NCBI GenBank assembly: GCA_036924285.1 | Contig: JAYKYS010000009.1 | Span: 11,718,001 to 11,782,000, forward strand | Direction: 5' to 3' | From: Asterella californica | Taxonomy: Eukaryota > Streptophyta > Marchantiopsida > Marchantiales > Aytoniaceae | Length of the DNA: 64,000 bases | In this document: piece after piece, positions 1 to 11,663 of the stretch | Position numbering within the stretch: position 1 is the first letter of the stretch | Layout: every line of letters starts with the position of its first letter | The notes under the pieces: model-generated | Database searches by the model: none | Told to the model about the DNA's origin: nothing | What the model saw: the letters and a program-made list of their open reading frames with translations, nothing else | Translations under genes and position numbers: made by a program

Positions 1-1298
1 AACGAAGAGAGCCGCTCCTGCCATGAGGGATCTTCCATCCCGGAAGATGAGAAGAGTAGCTTCTTCTCGTGCGCAGAAGATGAAGGCCATTGTGGTGGAA
101 GAGGCTTCCTTGCCTCTGGAAGACAAAGTCGACACCGCGGAGCGAGTAGTGGAGATGAACTTGTCTTCCGCAGGAAGATGACTGGAGGAGTTCAGTGCCT
201 ATTTCCAAAAGGAGATCCAGCCAGCTATGGAGTTGCTGGAGAAGAGAGCGAAGGCACAGGAGAGGCCCTTACAACCTGGATTCGGTCTGCGCATCTTGCT
301 GCGACAGGGAGAAGACCAGAAGAAGATGGAGTCGCTGGAAGCTAGTCTCCGCACCACGGAGAAGCTCGCAGCCCGATACAAGGCGGAAGTAGCCGCTTCT
401 GCCAAAGAGCTGGTGCAACTTCGGAAGGGCAACCAGGAGTTGCAAGCGCGTGTACAGCAGCACGATCAGGAATTCCTCCGAGTGCAGGAGAAGATCACCA
501 CCCTCGTAGGAGGAGTAGACCACTTGGAAGACGCAGCGAGAAGCCGCAGAAGCGCGAGTTGCCGTTGAGAAGACGCAGCGGGAGGCAGCGGAGGCTCGTG
601 CACAGGAGATGCTAGCACAGTCAGTGGAAGCATTTCGGAAGAAGTTCAACTTCACCGCGGGTAGGAAGTTACTTACCTTAACTAGAGGATGGGACAGCGA
701 GTCCAAAGCAATGTTGTTGGAATGCCGGGAGAGCATGTTCATGTACTTAGATCGGCAGATAGAGGGAGTGAAGACACTTTATGGTCTTCCCTCGCTTCTG
801 ACACCTGCAACCGCATCTTCCCACGCTCCAGCACCATCGACTGGATCCGGAATGGAGAAGGAGGAGTTCGATCTCGCTGTACACTTGGTGGTGACAGCGT
901 TGGAAGCCGAGAAGACTCCGGAAGACGCCCCGGAAGACAGGATGTCTTCTGGAAGACAGGAAGACGAGCCGTCTTCCCAGGTATTCCGCGTGGAGGAAGC
1001 GACTTCCCCGGACCCCTATGAGGTCGCCATGGTCCCTAGTACCGCACCCGTGTCTCAGAAGACCGAAGACGCACCACTCTACTCTGCTTCCCAGAAGATG
1101 ATTCCGTCTTCCGAAGCAGAAGCCGAAGCCGAGGAAGACGCAGCCGCAGAAACAGCAGGGCCAGCAAAGAGCGAGGAGAGGGAAGCTACCTCAGTGACAC
1201 CCGAGGTAAGTGCAGGGCTTCTCAGCCCATCAGAAGCCGAGATAGTAGCTCCAATAGGAGCAGATCAGGTAGAGATTGCCACGGAGCAATCCGAGTAG
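1..1298 (+). pseudogene. LTR-encoded coiled-coil protein of family A, first copy, broken
   Basis: This is the C-terminal half of the protein encoded inside A LTRs. It starts with a basic/Ser-rich linker, then a long heptad-like coiled coil (LEKRAKAQERPLQPGFG, then repeated E/A/R/Q-rich heptads), a short conserved block ending in KTLYGLPS, and an acidic Pro/Glu/Asp tail ending in TEQSE and a stop at 1296-1298. The frame is broken: a stop near 178 and a frameshift near 530-560 separate the coiled coil (227-568) from the tail (609-1298). The 5' end lies outside the window. Function is not known. The same region at 58442-59971 is open over 509 codons, which shows the intact layout. Confidence 0.75.
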
Positions 1299-2364
1299 AC
1301 AGCAACCGAAGAGAGCGAAGGCACAGGAGAGGCCCTTACAACCTGGATTCGGCATGCGCACCTTGCTGCGACAGGGAGAAGACCAGAAGAAGACGGAGTC
1401 GCTGGAAGCTAGTCTCCGCACCACGGAGAAGCTTACAGCCAGGTACAAGGCGGAAGCAGCCGCTTCTGCCAAGGAGCTGGTGCAGCTTCGGAAGAGCAAC
1501 CAGGAGTTGCAGGCGCGCGTGCAGCAGCGTGATCAGGAAGTCCTCCGAGTGCGAGAGAAGATCACCACCCTCGTAGAGGAGCAGACCACTTGGAAGACGC
1601 AGCGAGAAGCCGCAGAAGTGCAAGTTGCAGTTGAGAAGACGCAGCGGGAAGCAGCGGAGGCTCGTGCACAGAAGATGCTAGCACAGTCGGTAGAAGCGCT
1701 TCGGAAGAAGTTCAACTACACCGCGGGTAGGAAGTTACTTACTTTAGCTAGAGGATGGGACAGCGAGTCCAAAGCAATGTTAGTGGAATGCCGTGAGAGT
1801 ATGTTCAGGTACTTGGATCGACAGATAGAAGGAGTGAAGACACTTTATGGTCTTCCCTCGCTTCCGACACCTGCAACCGCATCTTCCCACGCTCCAGCAC
1901 CATCGACTGGATCCGGAATGGAGAAGGAGGAGTTCGATCTTGCTGTGCACTTGGTGGTGACAGCGTTGGAAGCCGAGAAGACTCCAGAAGACGCCCCGGA
2001 AGACAAGATGTCTTCTGGAAGACAGGAAGACGAGCCATCTTCCCAGGTATTCCGCGTGGAGGAAGCGACTTCCCCGGATCCCTATGAGGTCCCCATGGTC
2101 CCTAGTACCGCACCCGTGCCTCAGAAGACGGAAGAAGCACCGGTCGATTCCGCTTCTCAGAAGACTCTTCTGTCTTCCGAAGCAGAAGCCGAAGCCGAGG
2201 AAGACGCAGCAGCAGCGACAGCAGGGCCAGCAAGAGACGAAGAGGAGGAAGCCACCTCAGTGACACCCGAGGTAACTGCAGGGCTTTCTAGCTTATCAGA
2301 AGCCGCGTTAGGAGCTCCGATAGGAGCAAATCAGGTAGAGATTGCCTCCGTGCAATCTGAGTAG
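235..2364 (+). repeat. Two-unit tandem duplication (~1.07 kb unit)
   Basis: The segment from about 235-1298 is repeated at about 1302-2364 with few substitutions. The second unit has fewer frame-breaking changes than the first. The other A LTRs in the window carry this coding segment only once. Confidence 0.85.
1299..2364 (+). pseudogene. Second, tandem copy of the family A LTR-encoded coiled-coil segment
   Basis: An open frame of about 362 codons covers 1276-2364 and repeats the coiled coil, KTLYGLPS block and acidic tail of the preceding copy. It lacks the N-terminal globular part and begins in the middle of the protein, because it arose by tandem duplication with a period of about 1,066-1,067 bp (the same GAAGAGAGCG motif starts at 241 and 1308; stops at 1298 and 2364). 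No start codon context belongs to it, so it is probably not an independent gene even though it is open. The tail has EAEAEAEEDAAAAT-type low complexity. Confidence 0.65.
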
Positions 2365-3981
2365 TTAGTAACTCCATTGACAATTCCAAATATAGTAAGA
2401 TCGAACATGCTATCTTAAGGGTGGCAGTTTTTCCGTGTAATATTAGTTAGGATACCATGTGGCAGCATAGGTAGCGTAGGAAGGACAAGGTGGATGGCCA
2501 ATTCGGGCAGGGGAACCGCTTGCATGTGAGGTGACAACCTCCTGTCAACGCCTCTCTCTCCCTGGTGGTCGTCTCCCCTGGTTCTCATGACAGCGACATA
2601 AGTAGGATCGCAGAGAAGGAGATAGAGTTCTGCCAGTTCTGAAAAGTTCAGTAGTCGATTCTATGGAGCAGGCAGACTAGACACATTAGAGAGAAGACAC
2701 CTGATAGATAGTTCTTCGTACTACACCCGTTGTTGGAAACATATGAATAGTCTTGGAATACACAGGAGGGGTCTGCATACTCGTACCAGCAGTGGTTCGA
2801 AGATGTAGATAGAAGTAGTGGACAGTCTAGGAACAGGGAACGGCATCCTCGTGCAGTCCTGTTAGCTAGACTGGTGTGTCGAGGAGTAGACGCAGGAAGT
2901 AGAGGGAGTGAGCTTCCCAATACCATTGTGACTTCTTCTCGGGGAATAGATTGTGGATTTGAGTGCATAAACTTTGCTCATGTCTTCTGGATGGTGGGTT
3001 CCTTGAATTCGCTCTCAATTGTGCATGGGAAGTGTTCTTCTTGAGTGGCGGTGACTGTCAGCAGTTGTGGAAGTGTAGCTTGGCTCGTTCAGTAGAGCAC
3101 TTGGGATCTACGTACGAACGGTCTTATGGGTAAGGGATCCCAGAAGACAGAGTAGTCAGAGCAGCGAAGTGAAGAAGAAAGAAGCCTTCTTCCCACAGCA
3201 GAAGACGACATCCTCGAGTAGAAGACGGTGCAACAGTACTCACTTTTGTTGTCTTCCTCCCCAAACTATTACAAGCAGGGATGGCTTGTTAGTCAGGATC
3301 CAGACTAGAAGCCTGTCGGAATCTTAATTTACTCTTTTCATCTTGTTTTTCTCTTGTTTAGATTTTCTTATCTTCCCCATCTTCTCCCATCTTCCCCATC
3401 TTCTTACCTTCTTCTAGTGAGCTTCCGAGACTTCTATTGAGCTTCCGTGAAGGTGAATGTCGTTGTAGTGCTGCAGGAAGACCATTTCCGTAGGCAGAAG
3501 CCTGGGAAGGCTACAGGGGGCATACACCCAGTGATTAATCTAACCCGTTGGAATGTGAGTGTGAGAATAAGGTGTAACGACCGTTGCTAGTCGACTTCTG
3601 CGAAGCAGGACAGCTTTCTAGAGGTGTGAGAAGACAAGCTAAACCCCCAGAAGACGAGAATCGCTTCGGGAAGACGGTATCGAGAAGACCGGAAGAAGCA
3701 ACCTGGAAGCAGGAAGATCGTCTTTCTGAGCTTTTCTGTGAATAATTGTGTGATATTTTAGTTGGTAGTTGTTTGGTTAGTTCTAGAGCACCATTTGGCA
3801 AGTCTGGAAGACGTGTGGTTTTGTGTGGTTTTGTGAGAAGACAAGATTTCTAGACCAAACCCGTGTGTTTGTGTGTTTGAACAGATCTTAGAACTTAGAG
3901 CAGCGTTACTTGCGTAAATCCTCTGTGGGAACGATATCTTGTATACTAAATGAGCAAAAGGAGTAATCCTGCGTCACTACA

Positions 3982-4208
3982 CAAATCCACTCTGTGTTCG
4001 TAGAGAATCCAGATTACACTCACCAAGACTACCCACCATAGCTAGGAGCTTGAAGACTCAACTCGAAGAACTAAGACCTCCAAGCCCTACCTGCGAAGTA
4101 TACCCCTAGTGGACCATCCCACCAACTCGTCCTAACGGCACTAACGGTCCTACCGAAATTCACCACTTCGCACTCGGTCAACCTAATCGAGGTGCCAAAC
4201 CGACGTGA
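3982..4208. other. Unassigned spacer
   Basis: About 230 bp between the A LTR end and a B-type RT fragment. There is no ORF of note, and I do not recognise the sequence elsewhere in the window. Confidence 0.5.
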
Positions 4209-4561
4209 CATGCTGGTCATGAGTGATACAGCTTTGGTGATGGTTATAGTGGGTATAACCAGATCAAGATAGCACAAGAATATCAGCAGTTGACTACATT
4301 CGCTATTCTTTGGAGAACATTTGCATTTCGGATGATGTCATTCGAGTTGAGTAATGCTCCGACCACATATCAGAGGTTCATGAACAAGGTGTATGAACCA
4401 TTCATAGGGAAGTTTGTCTGTGATTTCATTGATGATTTTTGCGTGTACGGAAGAAAGAAAGACCACTTTGATCATGTGATCAAAGTTTTGCAACGGTTGG
4501 AGCAAGCCAACGCTTCACTAATCCAGAGAAGTGTGTCTTTGATTGCGAAGAAGGTCTTTTT
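4209..4561 (+). pseudogene. Family B reverse-transcriptase fragment
   Basis: This matches the B pol region at about 53990-54345. It shows the RT palm sequence GDGYSGYNQIKIAQEYQQ, a degraded MPFG block (now MSFEL) and the F-I-D-D catalytic motif followed by FCVYGRK. The match starts and stops abruptly and several substitutions are damaging, so it is a dead scrap. It lies just upstream of the B' 5' LTR but belongs to another copy, because B' has its own RT at about 10000-10425. Confidence 0.8.
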
Positions 4562-4852
4562 GGATGTTTCTCTTCATGCGCATCCTGCTTGTGTTGTTTG
4601 GCTCGAGTTTCTTCTCCCACCCAAGCGGAGCTGAGCGGAGCAGAGAGTGAGCGAGAGTGTTGAGGTGTGGAGTGCGTGTTAGGAGGCGCTTAGAGGCTTA
4701 GAGGCTTAGAGGAGGAGAGGTGCGTGAGAAGCGGAGTGGGAGAGTGCGGAGGCGGAGCTGAACCTGAGCCCGAGCCCGCCGCAAGTTAGCTTGATGGCGT
4801 GCGTGAGAGAGGTATGCAAGTTTCAGTTGTGTGGGAAGTGTAAAACCAGTAG
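4562..4852. other. Purine-rich unique segment between repeats
   Basis: This G/A-rich stretch has short iterations (GGCTTAGAGGCTTAGAGG, AGCGGAGC-type). It matches none of the four families and no ORF can be supported. It may be the only non-transposon (host) DNA in this part of the window. Confidence 0.4.
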
Positions 4853-5764
4853 TGTAACGACCTATGTTACACATAGGAAGTTTGTCTATTAGTAAGGTGT
4901 TTAGTTATAACTAAGTGTTGAGAATGTTTATTTGCTGCCAAAGTACTTTAAGGAGATATCAAGTTAGTCATGACTAGCTAAAAGTTAATTATGGTTAAAC
5001 TTAGCTGTACTTTTGGCAGAATTCAGATATTTGCTAAAGAGTGAGCACTACTATCTTGTCATCTTGTCTAAAAGGTAGAAAGGAGGTGGAAAGTATCTCT
5101 TATCTCTTTTCTGACTTGATATTAGTGGTTGGATTAAAGTTGTGGACTTTGTGGGCATTAAAAACAAGAAGAGATTCCACATGTTTCTTTTTTAGTGGGT
5201 CCTAGTGTAGAGGGGGTAGAAATTAGAGATTCCTTGAAAATATTCCAGAATCTTTCTAGAAGTTGTTGACTTTGAAGGAATAAGCCCATGTGAAAAGGTA
5301 AAAGCCTATGTGATTAATGCTTTTACCTTAAGTAATATCTTAGTAAAGCCCGGTAAAAGTAGTTACGGCTGAGTTACCGGAGGGTACCAAAGTAAAAACC
5401 TAGAATGTATAAATAGAGGAATAGAGAAGAGCTCCTCATCCTTGTTTTCACATCGTCGTAATGACAACTTGAGTAATATAGAGAGTATGGGATATTTTTA
5501 GCATGTGAGAACTTGAGAGACGTCGTTAGAATGGAGGATTTTAGTTGATGAGTTTATGGAGATTTTTAGTTGATAAGTCTGTGGGTGTATGAATGAGTGA
5601 ACTTAGCATTTTTCCCTTCAAGATTCATGGTGTGCTTCCATCAAAGCCATCAGAGGTGACCCCTGAGTGAGAGACAGGTCCGACATTTGCAGATTCATCG
5701 ATGACGATCGTGGTGGTTGAGAGATCGGAGGATAGTTGATCGATGGGATCGTGAAGGGTTTACA
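4853..5764 (+). repeat. 5' LTR of B' (912 bp)
   Basis: It starts TGTAACGACC and ends GGGTTTACA, with the same termini as the two 915-bp B LTRs. A TATA box (TATAAAT) lies at 5408-5414, with transcription likely starting shortly after. It is clearly more diverged from the B LTRs than they are from each other. Confidence 0.9.
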
Positions 5765-5768
5765 TTTT

Positions 5769-5786
5769 TGGTTCCGTTGCCGGGAC
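5769..5786 (+). promoter_or_regulatory. Putative primer-binding site (PBS) of B'
   Basis: TGGTTCCGTTGCCGGGAC begins 4 nt after the LTR. It resembles the complement of the plant tRNA-Asp 3' end, with mismatches near the CCA-proximal bases. The same sequence sits at 49476 in B. Confidence 0.6.
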
Positions 5787-6059
5787 CTCACTTGAAGGGA
5801 TCATTGAAAATGTTTAGAGTTCAATTTTATATTAGACAAAAAGAGATTATGAGAGAACACATGGAGAGAACGTTGGGAGGAGAGAGAGCTAACGCGATGA
5901 TTAGCAACATTGGAACCTTTTGTGTATCTCGTAGTGATCTATGACGCATTCGAGGTTATTCTTTACATCTTGTTCACTTAGAAAGAGTTTGAGGAGAGTT
6001 GAAAGGGGATGAAACAAGAGTTTAGAGAAACGAGGAGAGAGAAGTATTAGAGGAGAAAA

Positions 6060-6610
6060 ATTTCCGAGTTTGAGGATTTTTGCTCTCTGGAAAATTTTTA
6101 CAGTCATTGTCAGATTTTCTGTGAATTTTATTTTCCAGTGAAACTTTCCAGGATTGTAGCTTGGCTGATAACCTATCTACGATAAAAGAAATCATAGGAA
6201 AAGGTGGTCTAGAGAGAGAGCAATGAATTTTCAAAGTTGAGGGGGTCTATTCGTGAGAGTTGAGGAATTCTGTTCTCTGGAAAAAGTTTACAGTCATTGT
6301 CAGATTTTCTGTGAATTTTATTTTCCTGAGAAACTTTCCAGTGTTTTAGATTGGCTGATAAGCTATCTAGGATAACAGAAATCAAGAGAAAAGATGGTAT
6401 GGAGAGAGAGCCATGAATTTTCAAAGTCGAGTGAGTTGAAAGTCATGAGAGAAATAAAAATATACAAATTTCAGTTCTCTGAAAATTTGTACAGTCAGCA
6501 CCATCTCTTTTGATTAAGGAATTTTCTATTGAAACTTCATTAGTTAGTAGGTTGGAGGTTGAGCTACTGGAGATCACAAAAATCGTGGAGAGATCTCTTA
6601 CCGATTAAGA
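6060..6610 (+). repeat. Leader tandem repeats in B' (three units)
   Basis: Units start with CTCTGGAAA or CTCTGAAA at 6085, 6275 and 6477 (spacings 190 and 202 bp). Units 1 and 2 carry CTGGAAA and TTTCCAG about 60 nt apart, able to form a stem. The third unit is diverged. The spacing is identical in B at 49793, 49983 and 50185. Confidence 0.8.
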
Positions 6611-6651
6611 GATATATGTTTCGACATACAAGGAGGTCTTGACGATACGTC

Positions 6652-6968
6652 ATGAGGAATCCAGTTCGAGTGCCGAGGTTGAAGAAGAGACGTTTGGGAG
6701 TTAGAACGGAGACGGAAAAGCCAAAGTTAAGTATAGAGGCGTTGCGATTAAGCATCTATTGCAAGTGGGTGCTATTTTTGCTTTATATCAAGAAGCTTCT
6801 GCGAGCATCGGTGCAGATGCGAAGAAGGTTGAGTTCAAAGTATCATTCACTGTAGAGATCACGAATGCTCCTGGCGAAGTAGAGTGTGATCCTTACAAAA
6901 GTGACTTTAAGATGTCTGCTAGGATTAGTACAGACGATGGTCATGAGGATCTTATCATGGACTCTTAA
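6652..6968 (+). pseudogene. B-family leader ORFa, frameshifted
   Basis: This is the homologue of the 105-codon ORF at 50360-50677 in B. The shared start is the basic stretch KKRRLGVRTETEKPKLS, followed by a C-terminal part (NAPGEVECDPYKS). A small indel near 6760 shifts the frame, so the two halves lie in different frames. Its function is not known, and no domain is recognisable by eye. Confidence 0.6.
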
Positions 6969-7106
6969 TTTTAGATTGGATTTTATTTCGTGTATAGCAT
7001 GTATAATACACGATTTTCAGTATAAAGCTCGAAAAAGTTAAGAAAGTGATGTAGAGTTATTTTCCTTAAACATATTTTGTCCACTTAATGGTTGAGAACG
7101 TGCAAT

Positions 7107-7581
7107 ATGAGTGGAAGTTCGAAAGATTGGAAAGTTAGACTTAGAAACCTTCCTCAAGGTTTAGATGTCATAGTAAGTGTCAGAGAGAGCTCGAAAGAGG
7201 TTATCGTTGAGTTTGAGAACCCTAGTACAAAACCTCAAGTAGAATATCGAGAAGAAGAGTAGAAACCGACTTGTGGTGTTATTTCTGTAGAGGGTTGGAA
7301 CATAAAGTAGTGAATTGTCCAACTAGAATCAGAACCGAGAGAACTAAAGAGAAGTGGGAGTTTACGGATTTAAGTCTTCTAGTGGGTCCATCGTCACAAC
7401 GTCAATTCATCTTCTAGGAGAAGATCCTTGTCCAAGTTGTGGAGTGGGTGATCTATCAAGAGGACACAAGTGCGTCGATGTGGCCGCCCTACTTACGTCA
7501 GTAGTCGAGAAGTTGGACGAGACTCAAAGAGCTGAGACGGAGAAGTTGTCGACTTCAAAAGAGGACTCGGCTGAGTTGTGA
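7107..7581 (+). pseudogene. B-family leader ORFb (zinc-knuckle protein), frameshifted
   Basis: This corresponds to the ORF at 50816-51292 in B. The N-terminal half beginning MSGSSKDWKVRLRNLP is intact, but a 1-nt deletion near 7240 shifts the frame before the CCHC box, which is also damaged by sequence changes. The C-terminal part with the C-x2-C...H-x3-C motif (PCPSCGVGDLSRGHKC) is read in another frame (7354-7581). It ends in TGATG, overlapping the next small ORF. Confidence 0.6.
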
Positions 7582-7745
7582 TGGAGATCGTCATTCGGAT
7601 GGTGGAGAAGACGGTGATGCGACTCAGGCTCATGATTACCTTGGGAGAAGAGATGACACAAGAGGTGTTGTTACAACCATTTATTTTTATTTTACCTATG
7701 GTAGATTATTCGCGAATGGAATTGGTGACGTTCGTGCTCTTTTAG
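7581..7745 (+). CDS. Small ORFc of B' (54 aa), overlapping start in TGATG
   Basis: The ATG at 7581 overlaps the TGA of ORFb. The frame runs 54 codons to a TAG at 7743-7745. The equivalent frame is open with the same length in B (51292-51456), with four amino-acid differences. It has no recognisable domain. Coding status is uncertain: several differences between the copies are non-synonymous, so constraint is not evident. Confidence 0.3.
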   Translation: MEIVIRMVEKTVMRLRLMITLGEEMTQEVLLQPFIFILPMVDYSRMELVTFVLF

Positions 7746-7793
7746 CGAGTAGTTATTGCACAAAAATTGGAAGGGTAGAAGAGTAGTTACAAG

Positions 7794-10425
7794 ATGGGGA
7801 AGTTACCAGTGTTTCATGGGAAGGACAATGAAGATGTAGAACCATTTGTACGAGACTTCAAAAGGGGTTGCATCGGAAACAACGTGAGAAGGAAAGAAGA
7901 ATGGGTGTTGTTACTGCCAGAGTTTTTAGAAGATTTTACTCTTACGTGGTATGAAGACCGAGTGAAGAGCAAGACACTTGGTGCAGTTGAGGACACATGG
8001 GAGACGTTGAGTAATACACTCATCGAAGAATTTCTTCCAGAAGAGAGTTATGAGAACCTCATGGTGGAGCTTACTCATTTGAAGCAACGGGACGACGAGA
8101 AAGTTCAGCAATATGCCGAACTTGTTGTTCTTGTTGACCAAGAACTTGGTGGGAGGGTTGAGGCCTTCAATTCGAACCCAAGTGAGGTACGAGAAGCCAG
8201 CAACCAAAGCGGAGGTCATCAAGATTGCGACAAATATGGAAGAGAGTTTGGATGAAGGAGATATCATCCAACCTCATCATGCTGCTCTTGTGTCGACTCC
8301 GACTTATGGTGTAGTCACAACGATCGCACCTACACCATCACAATTGGTGATAACTTCAACGTCAACTCCTACTCCAACGGTGATGCCAAGACCGTTTGTC
8401 CCAACAACGATGTCTACTGCCACCTCTGATTTTCATGCCGAGTTGAAGAGTATCACCGATACTCTTGCGGATCTCAAGATAAACGCGGTGCAGTTACGAG
8501 AATGGAGGAACAAAGGTGGAGGAGGAGGTCAAAGAGGTTACGACAACAATCCCATCCGAGGAAATCAAGGTAACTTTGGAGGTAACCAAGATAACTTTGG
8601 AGGAATCACTTGTTGGACGTGTGGAGGTTCTCATTTCCAGCAAAACTGTCCTAATAACGGAGCAAGAGGTGCCGAAGCTGTCAGAATGAATGTGGGTGGA
8701 GGAAATCCATCACAAGGACGAGACAAGGGGTTGGCTACTATCGATGTCGTGCGAGATCTCATCTACAAGAAAGGAAAGAGTTCAAACTCTTCTCATGCAC
8801 CGGTGGAGCTTTTAGCTCAAGAAAGGAAAAGAACTCGATTTTCTTATGAACCGGTTTTCAACAAGTAGAAGTACTCGTTCGAGTAATGTTTCGAGTACAC
8901 CAAGGGAGCCAAGAAGGAAGCTGAGGATGGCGGATTTCACCATTTCATCTTCCCAAGCGGGATATGATGTGATTGAAGATGTGGGTGCTCAGAAAGTCAA
9001 CATCACTGTTGGACAACTGATCGCACTTAATCCCAGCTTACGAAGGGAACTCAGAGGAGGACTGAGTTCTAAGAGAAGCAAGAAGAAGAAACCCAAGAGC
9101 AAGACATCAAAGTCTGTGGGAGTTGGTGTGGTGGATGTGCATGCTTCAGAGGTATGCACTAGGGCTTCAAAGATTGAAGTCTGGTTGAATGGTCACTACG
9201 TCTCTGACGTATTGGTGGATGGAGGGTCGGCTGTAAACGCCATATCGGAGAGGTTGATGAAGAAGTTGGAGATGGAACCAACTCGCCCGGCTAGCATTGT
9301 CGTGGAGATGGCTAACAAGCAACGGGTAAGACCTCTTGGTGTGTTAGAGAAGGTGGTCATGTTTGTGATGGGAGTTCAAACATTGATGTCCTTTCAAGTG
9401 TTAAAGGACTCTAGTTATGATTTGCTCCTAGGTAGACCTTGGTTGAGAGCTGTGCGCACCACTAATAGGTGGCACAAGGGATACTTACGGATTGGACCTA
9501 GAGATCATAGAGTGATAGTACCTCTCTCGGGTGTTGGAGTTGTGACTTCTGACTCTGATAGACCCACTAGTGACTATTGGGAATCTGATACGGAGGATGA
9601 TCAGAGTGTCTCAGAAGTAGATACTGGAGATTCTTACGATCAAGAATCCTCGTCTGAGGACGAAGGATTTGATCAAGATGAATCATTACATCAGCTTAGT
9701 GCTATTGACTTGTTGCCTCGACCAGCAGTGGAGAAAGATCTTGACAAAGAAGAGTTGAGTGAGGCAGAGATTGTGAGAAGACTCTCTACCTTGAAGTTTG
9801 GTATCAATGTTACTCAAGAGGAGAAAAGTAGATTCCTAGATATATTTCGAAAATATATCCATGTGTTTGGTTTCAGCTACAAGGATTTGAAGGAGATGAC
9901 TCTCAAGACTCATCGAATCGAATTGGAGGAAAACGCAAGACCAATTCGACAGAAGCAGAGAAGGGTCAATCCTACAACAGCAACGATGGTCAAGGAGGAG
10001 ATAGACGAGTTGAAGGAGGCGAGTTTCATCTATGAGGTGGAGAACTCAGAATGGGTTTCATCCATTGTGATTATCAAGAAGAAGAATGGTAAGCTGCGAG
10101 TGTGCATAGACTATAAGAAGTTGAATGCAGTTACCAAGAAGGATTATTATCCTCTACCATTTATAGATGAGATTTTGGAAGAAGTTGCTGGTCATGAGTG
10201 GTACAGCTTTGGTGATGGTTATAGTGGATATAACCAGATCAAGATAGCACATGAGTACCAACAGTTGACTACTTTCACTACTCCTTGGGGAACATTTGCA
10301 TTTCGGGTGATGCCATTCGGATTGTGTAATGCTCCGGCCACGTTTCAGAGATTCATGGACAAGGTGTTTGAACCATTCATAAGAAAGTTTGTCTGTGATT
10401 TTATTGATGATTTTTACGTGTACGA
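7794..10425 (+). pseudogene. B' gag-protease-RT, broken
   Basis: Gag starts at ATG 7794 (MGKLPVFHGKDNEDVE) and matches B gag. A deletion of roughly 80 bp with a frame change near 8120-8150 removes the capsid segment between KVQQYAE and LTKNLVGG. The frame then runs through the CCHC knuckle (CWTCGGSHFQQNC) to a second frame-breaking deletion at about 8865. From 8846 it continues through the protease (VLVDGGSAVNAIS, with D-G-G at the active site), the linker and RT (GDGYSGYNQIKIA, MPFGLCNAPATFQRFM, F-I-D-D), and is cut at 10425. It is non-functional and lacks RNase H and integrase. Confidence 0.88.
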
Positions 10426-11339
10426 TGTCGAGGAGAGTCCTTCTCAAGAAGGGTGAGCCTTCTGGCTGTGATAATTCGTGAGGTAGGAGCAGAAATCAAA
10501 TACCAAGACAAGAGCCAAGGTTGGTAGTACACAACGGCTGAAGTCACTCACATAGACTACTCTCTGACCATAGGTCACTTGCTATTTTTCTGATCAAGTC
10601 TCAGGAGACAGATCCACCTTCAGACACAGCAGATAAGAGAAACCTGAACTCACGGTGCTTTATTTCTCTTCCAAACACACTCAATAGTCTTCCACATACA
10701 TCAATTTACAACCTATCTCTACTCAGCACCTTACGTTGATCACCCGCAGATGCCAAACAGCCAATTCCCACTCAACTAGTCTTCTCTCCAGTAGATTTTT
10801 CTCCAAAACCCACAACCCTATGAAGATCTGAAACCCCAACGCCTTGTATCCCTTCTTACAACAGCTTTAGCACTGAAATTTCTCAGTCTATCTTCTCCTC
10901 CGCTCAGATAGATGCTCCTAGCTCACCAAATTCATCTCAAACAGCCTAGTAGGTAAATTCAAGCTTTTCCAACTCTTAATCCTCCCTCTGCGTCAATCTC
11001 CCAACTGAAACTATCAAGAATTTAACCCCACATCGATCAAAAGTCCTCTGCAGATTATCAAACGATCTCCCTCAATAAAACAACCTCTTGTCCGTTCAGA
11101 AGGTAGTTCTGTCTCCAAATTGTATAATAGATAAAGTTCCCGCTCCCAAACACTTGTCCGCCTCAGTTCTGTCAGAAAAATTGATCTCTCCCAGCCTCCA
11201 AGCTTCTCCTGCACTTCCTTGATCCTAAATCCCTAATTCCCTTCCTTCCGCTTCAGCTCCTCAGCTCTCAGTCCAAAAATCGCTTGAAAAGTCTCCCCGA
11301 TCTTCAGCCGTCGCAGTATATAACCTAAAGTTTTAAGGC

Positions 11340-11432
11340 TCCAGCTTAAGCTGCCCCCTGCTGTCCTTATAAGCGCAGTCACTTATCAGAAGCAAGGCCC
11401 TAGCTTAAGCTGCCCCCTGCTGTCCTTATGCG
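11340..11432. repeat. Direct repeat of about 28 bp
   Basis: AGCTTAAGCTGCCCCCTGCTG plus CCTTAT occurs twice, beginning near 11343 and 11404. The core AGCTTAAGCT is itself palindromic. Its role is unknown. Confidence 0.7.
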
Positions 11433-11663
11433 TACAAAGCTTTATTTACAAATTTGACCCCTTTTTAATACAAGTTTCACAGTTGTCTCTACAAACTCTA
11501 CCTCTTCACTAATAAAGGTTCCCATAGCTTCATTTTCCATCGCAAGCTGACTCGATGGTTATTTAACTAATTAGCAAAAGTTCTCCGTGCTCTTGATGCC
11601 ATCTTGATGCCACCTTGAATATACTACAAGCCATCCAATGTAGGCCGAAACCCCAACACTTAT

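Larger units (their letters stand above)
1..3981 (+). mobile_element. Family A LTR, right-hand part (5' side cut by window edge)
   Basis: This plus-strand copy matches the last part of the family A LTR seen complete at 35664-41473 (minus strand). The match includes the coding segment, the CTTCCTCCCCAAAC stretch and the terminal ...GTCACTACA ending at 3981. The base after the terminus is not the primer-site leader that follows the A 5' LTR at 48183, so this is a 3' LTR or solo LTR, not a 5' LTR. The flank begins CAAAT, but the other TSD lies outside the window. Positions 2365-3981 hold no credible gene, only LTR sequence rich in GAAGAC/GTCTTC. Confidence 0.85.
4853..10425 (+). mobile_element. 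Truncated family B retrotransposon (B')
   Basis: It carries a 5' LTR, primer-binding site, leader with repeats, small ORFs, gag, protease and RT in the same order as the full B element at 48557-57320. It stops inside RT just after FIDDFYVY, where a TGTCGAGG terminus of unrelated sequence begins at 10426. RNase H, integrase and 3' LTR are missing. Compared with B it has several frame-breaking deletions and is inactive. Confidence 0.88.
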
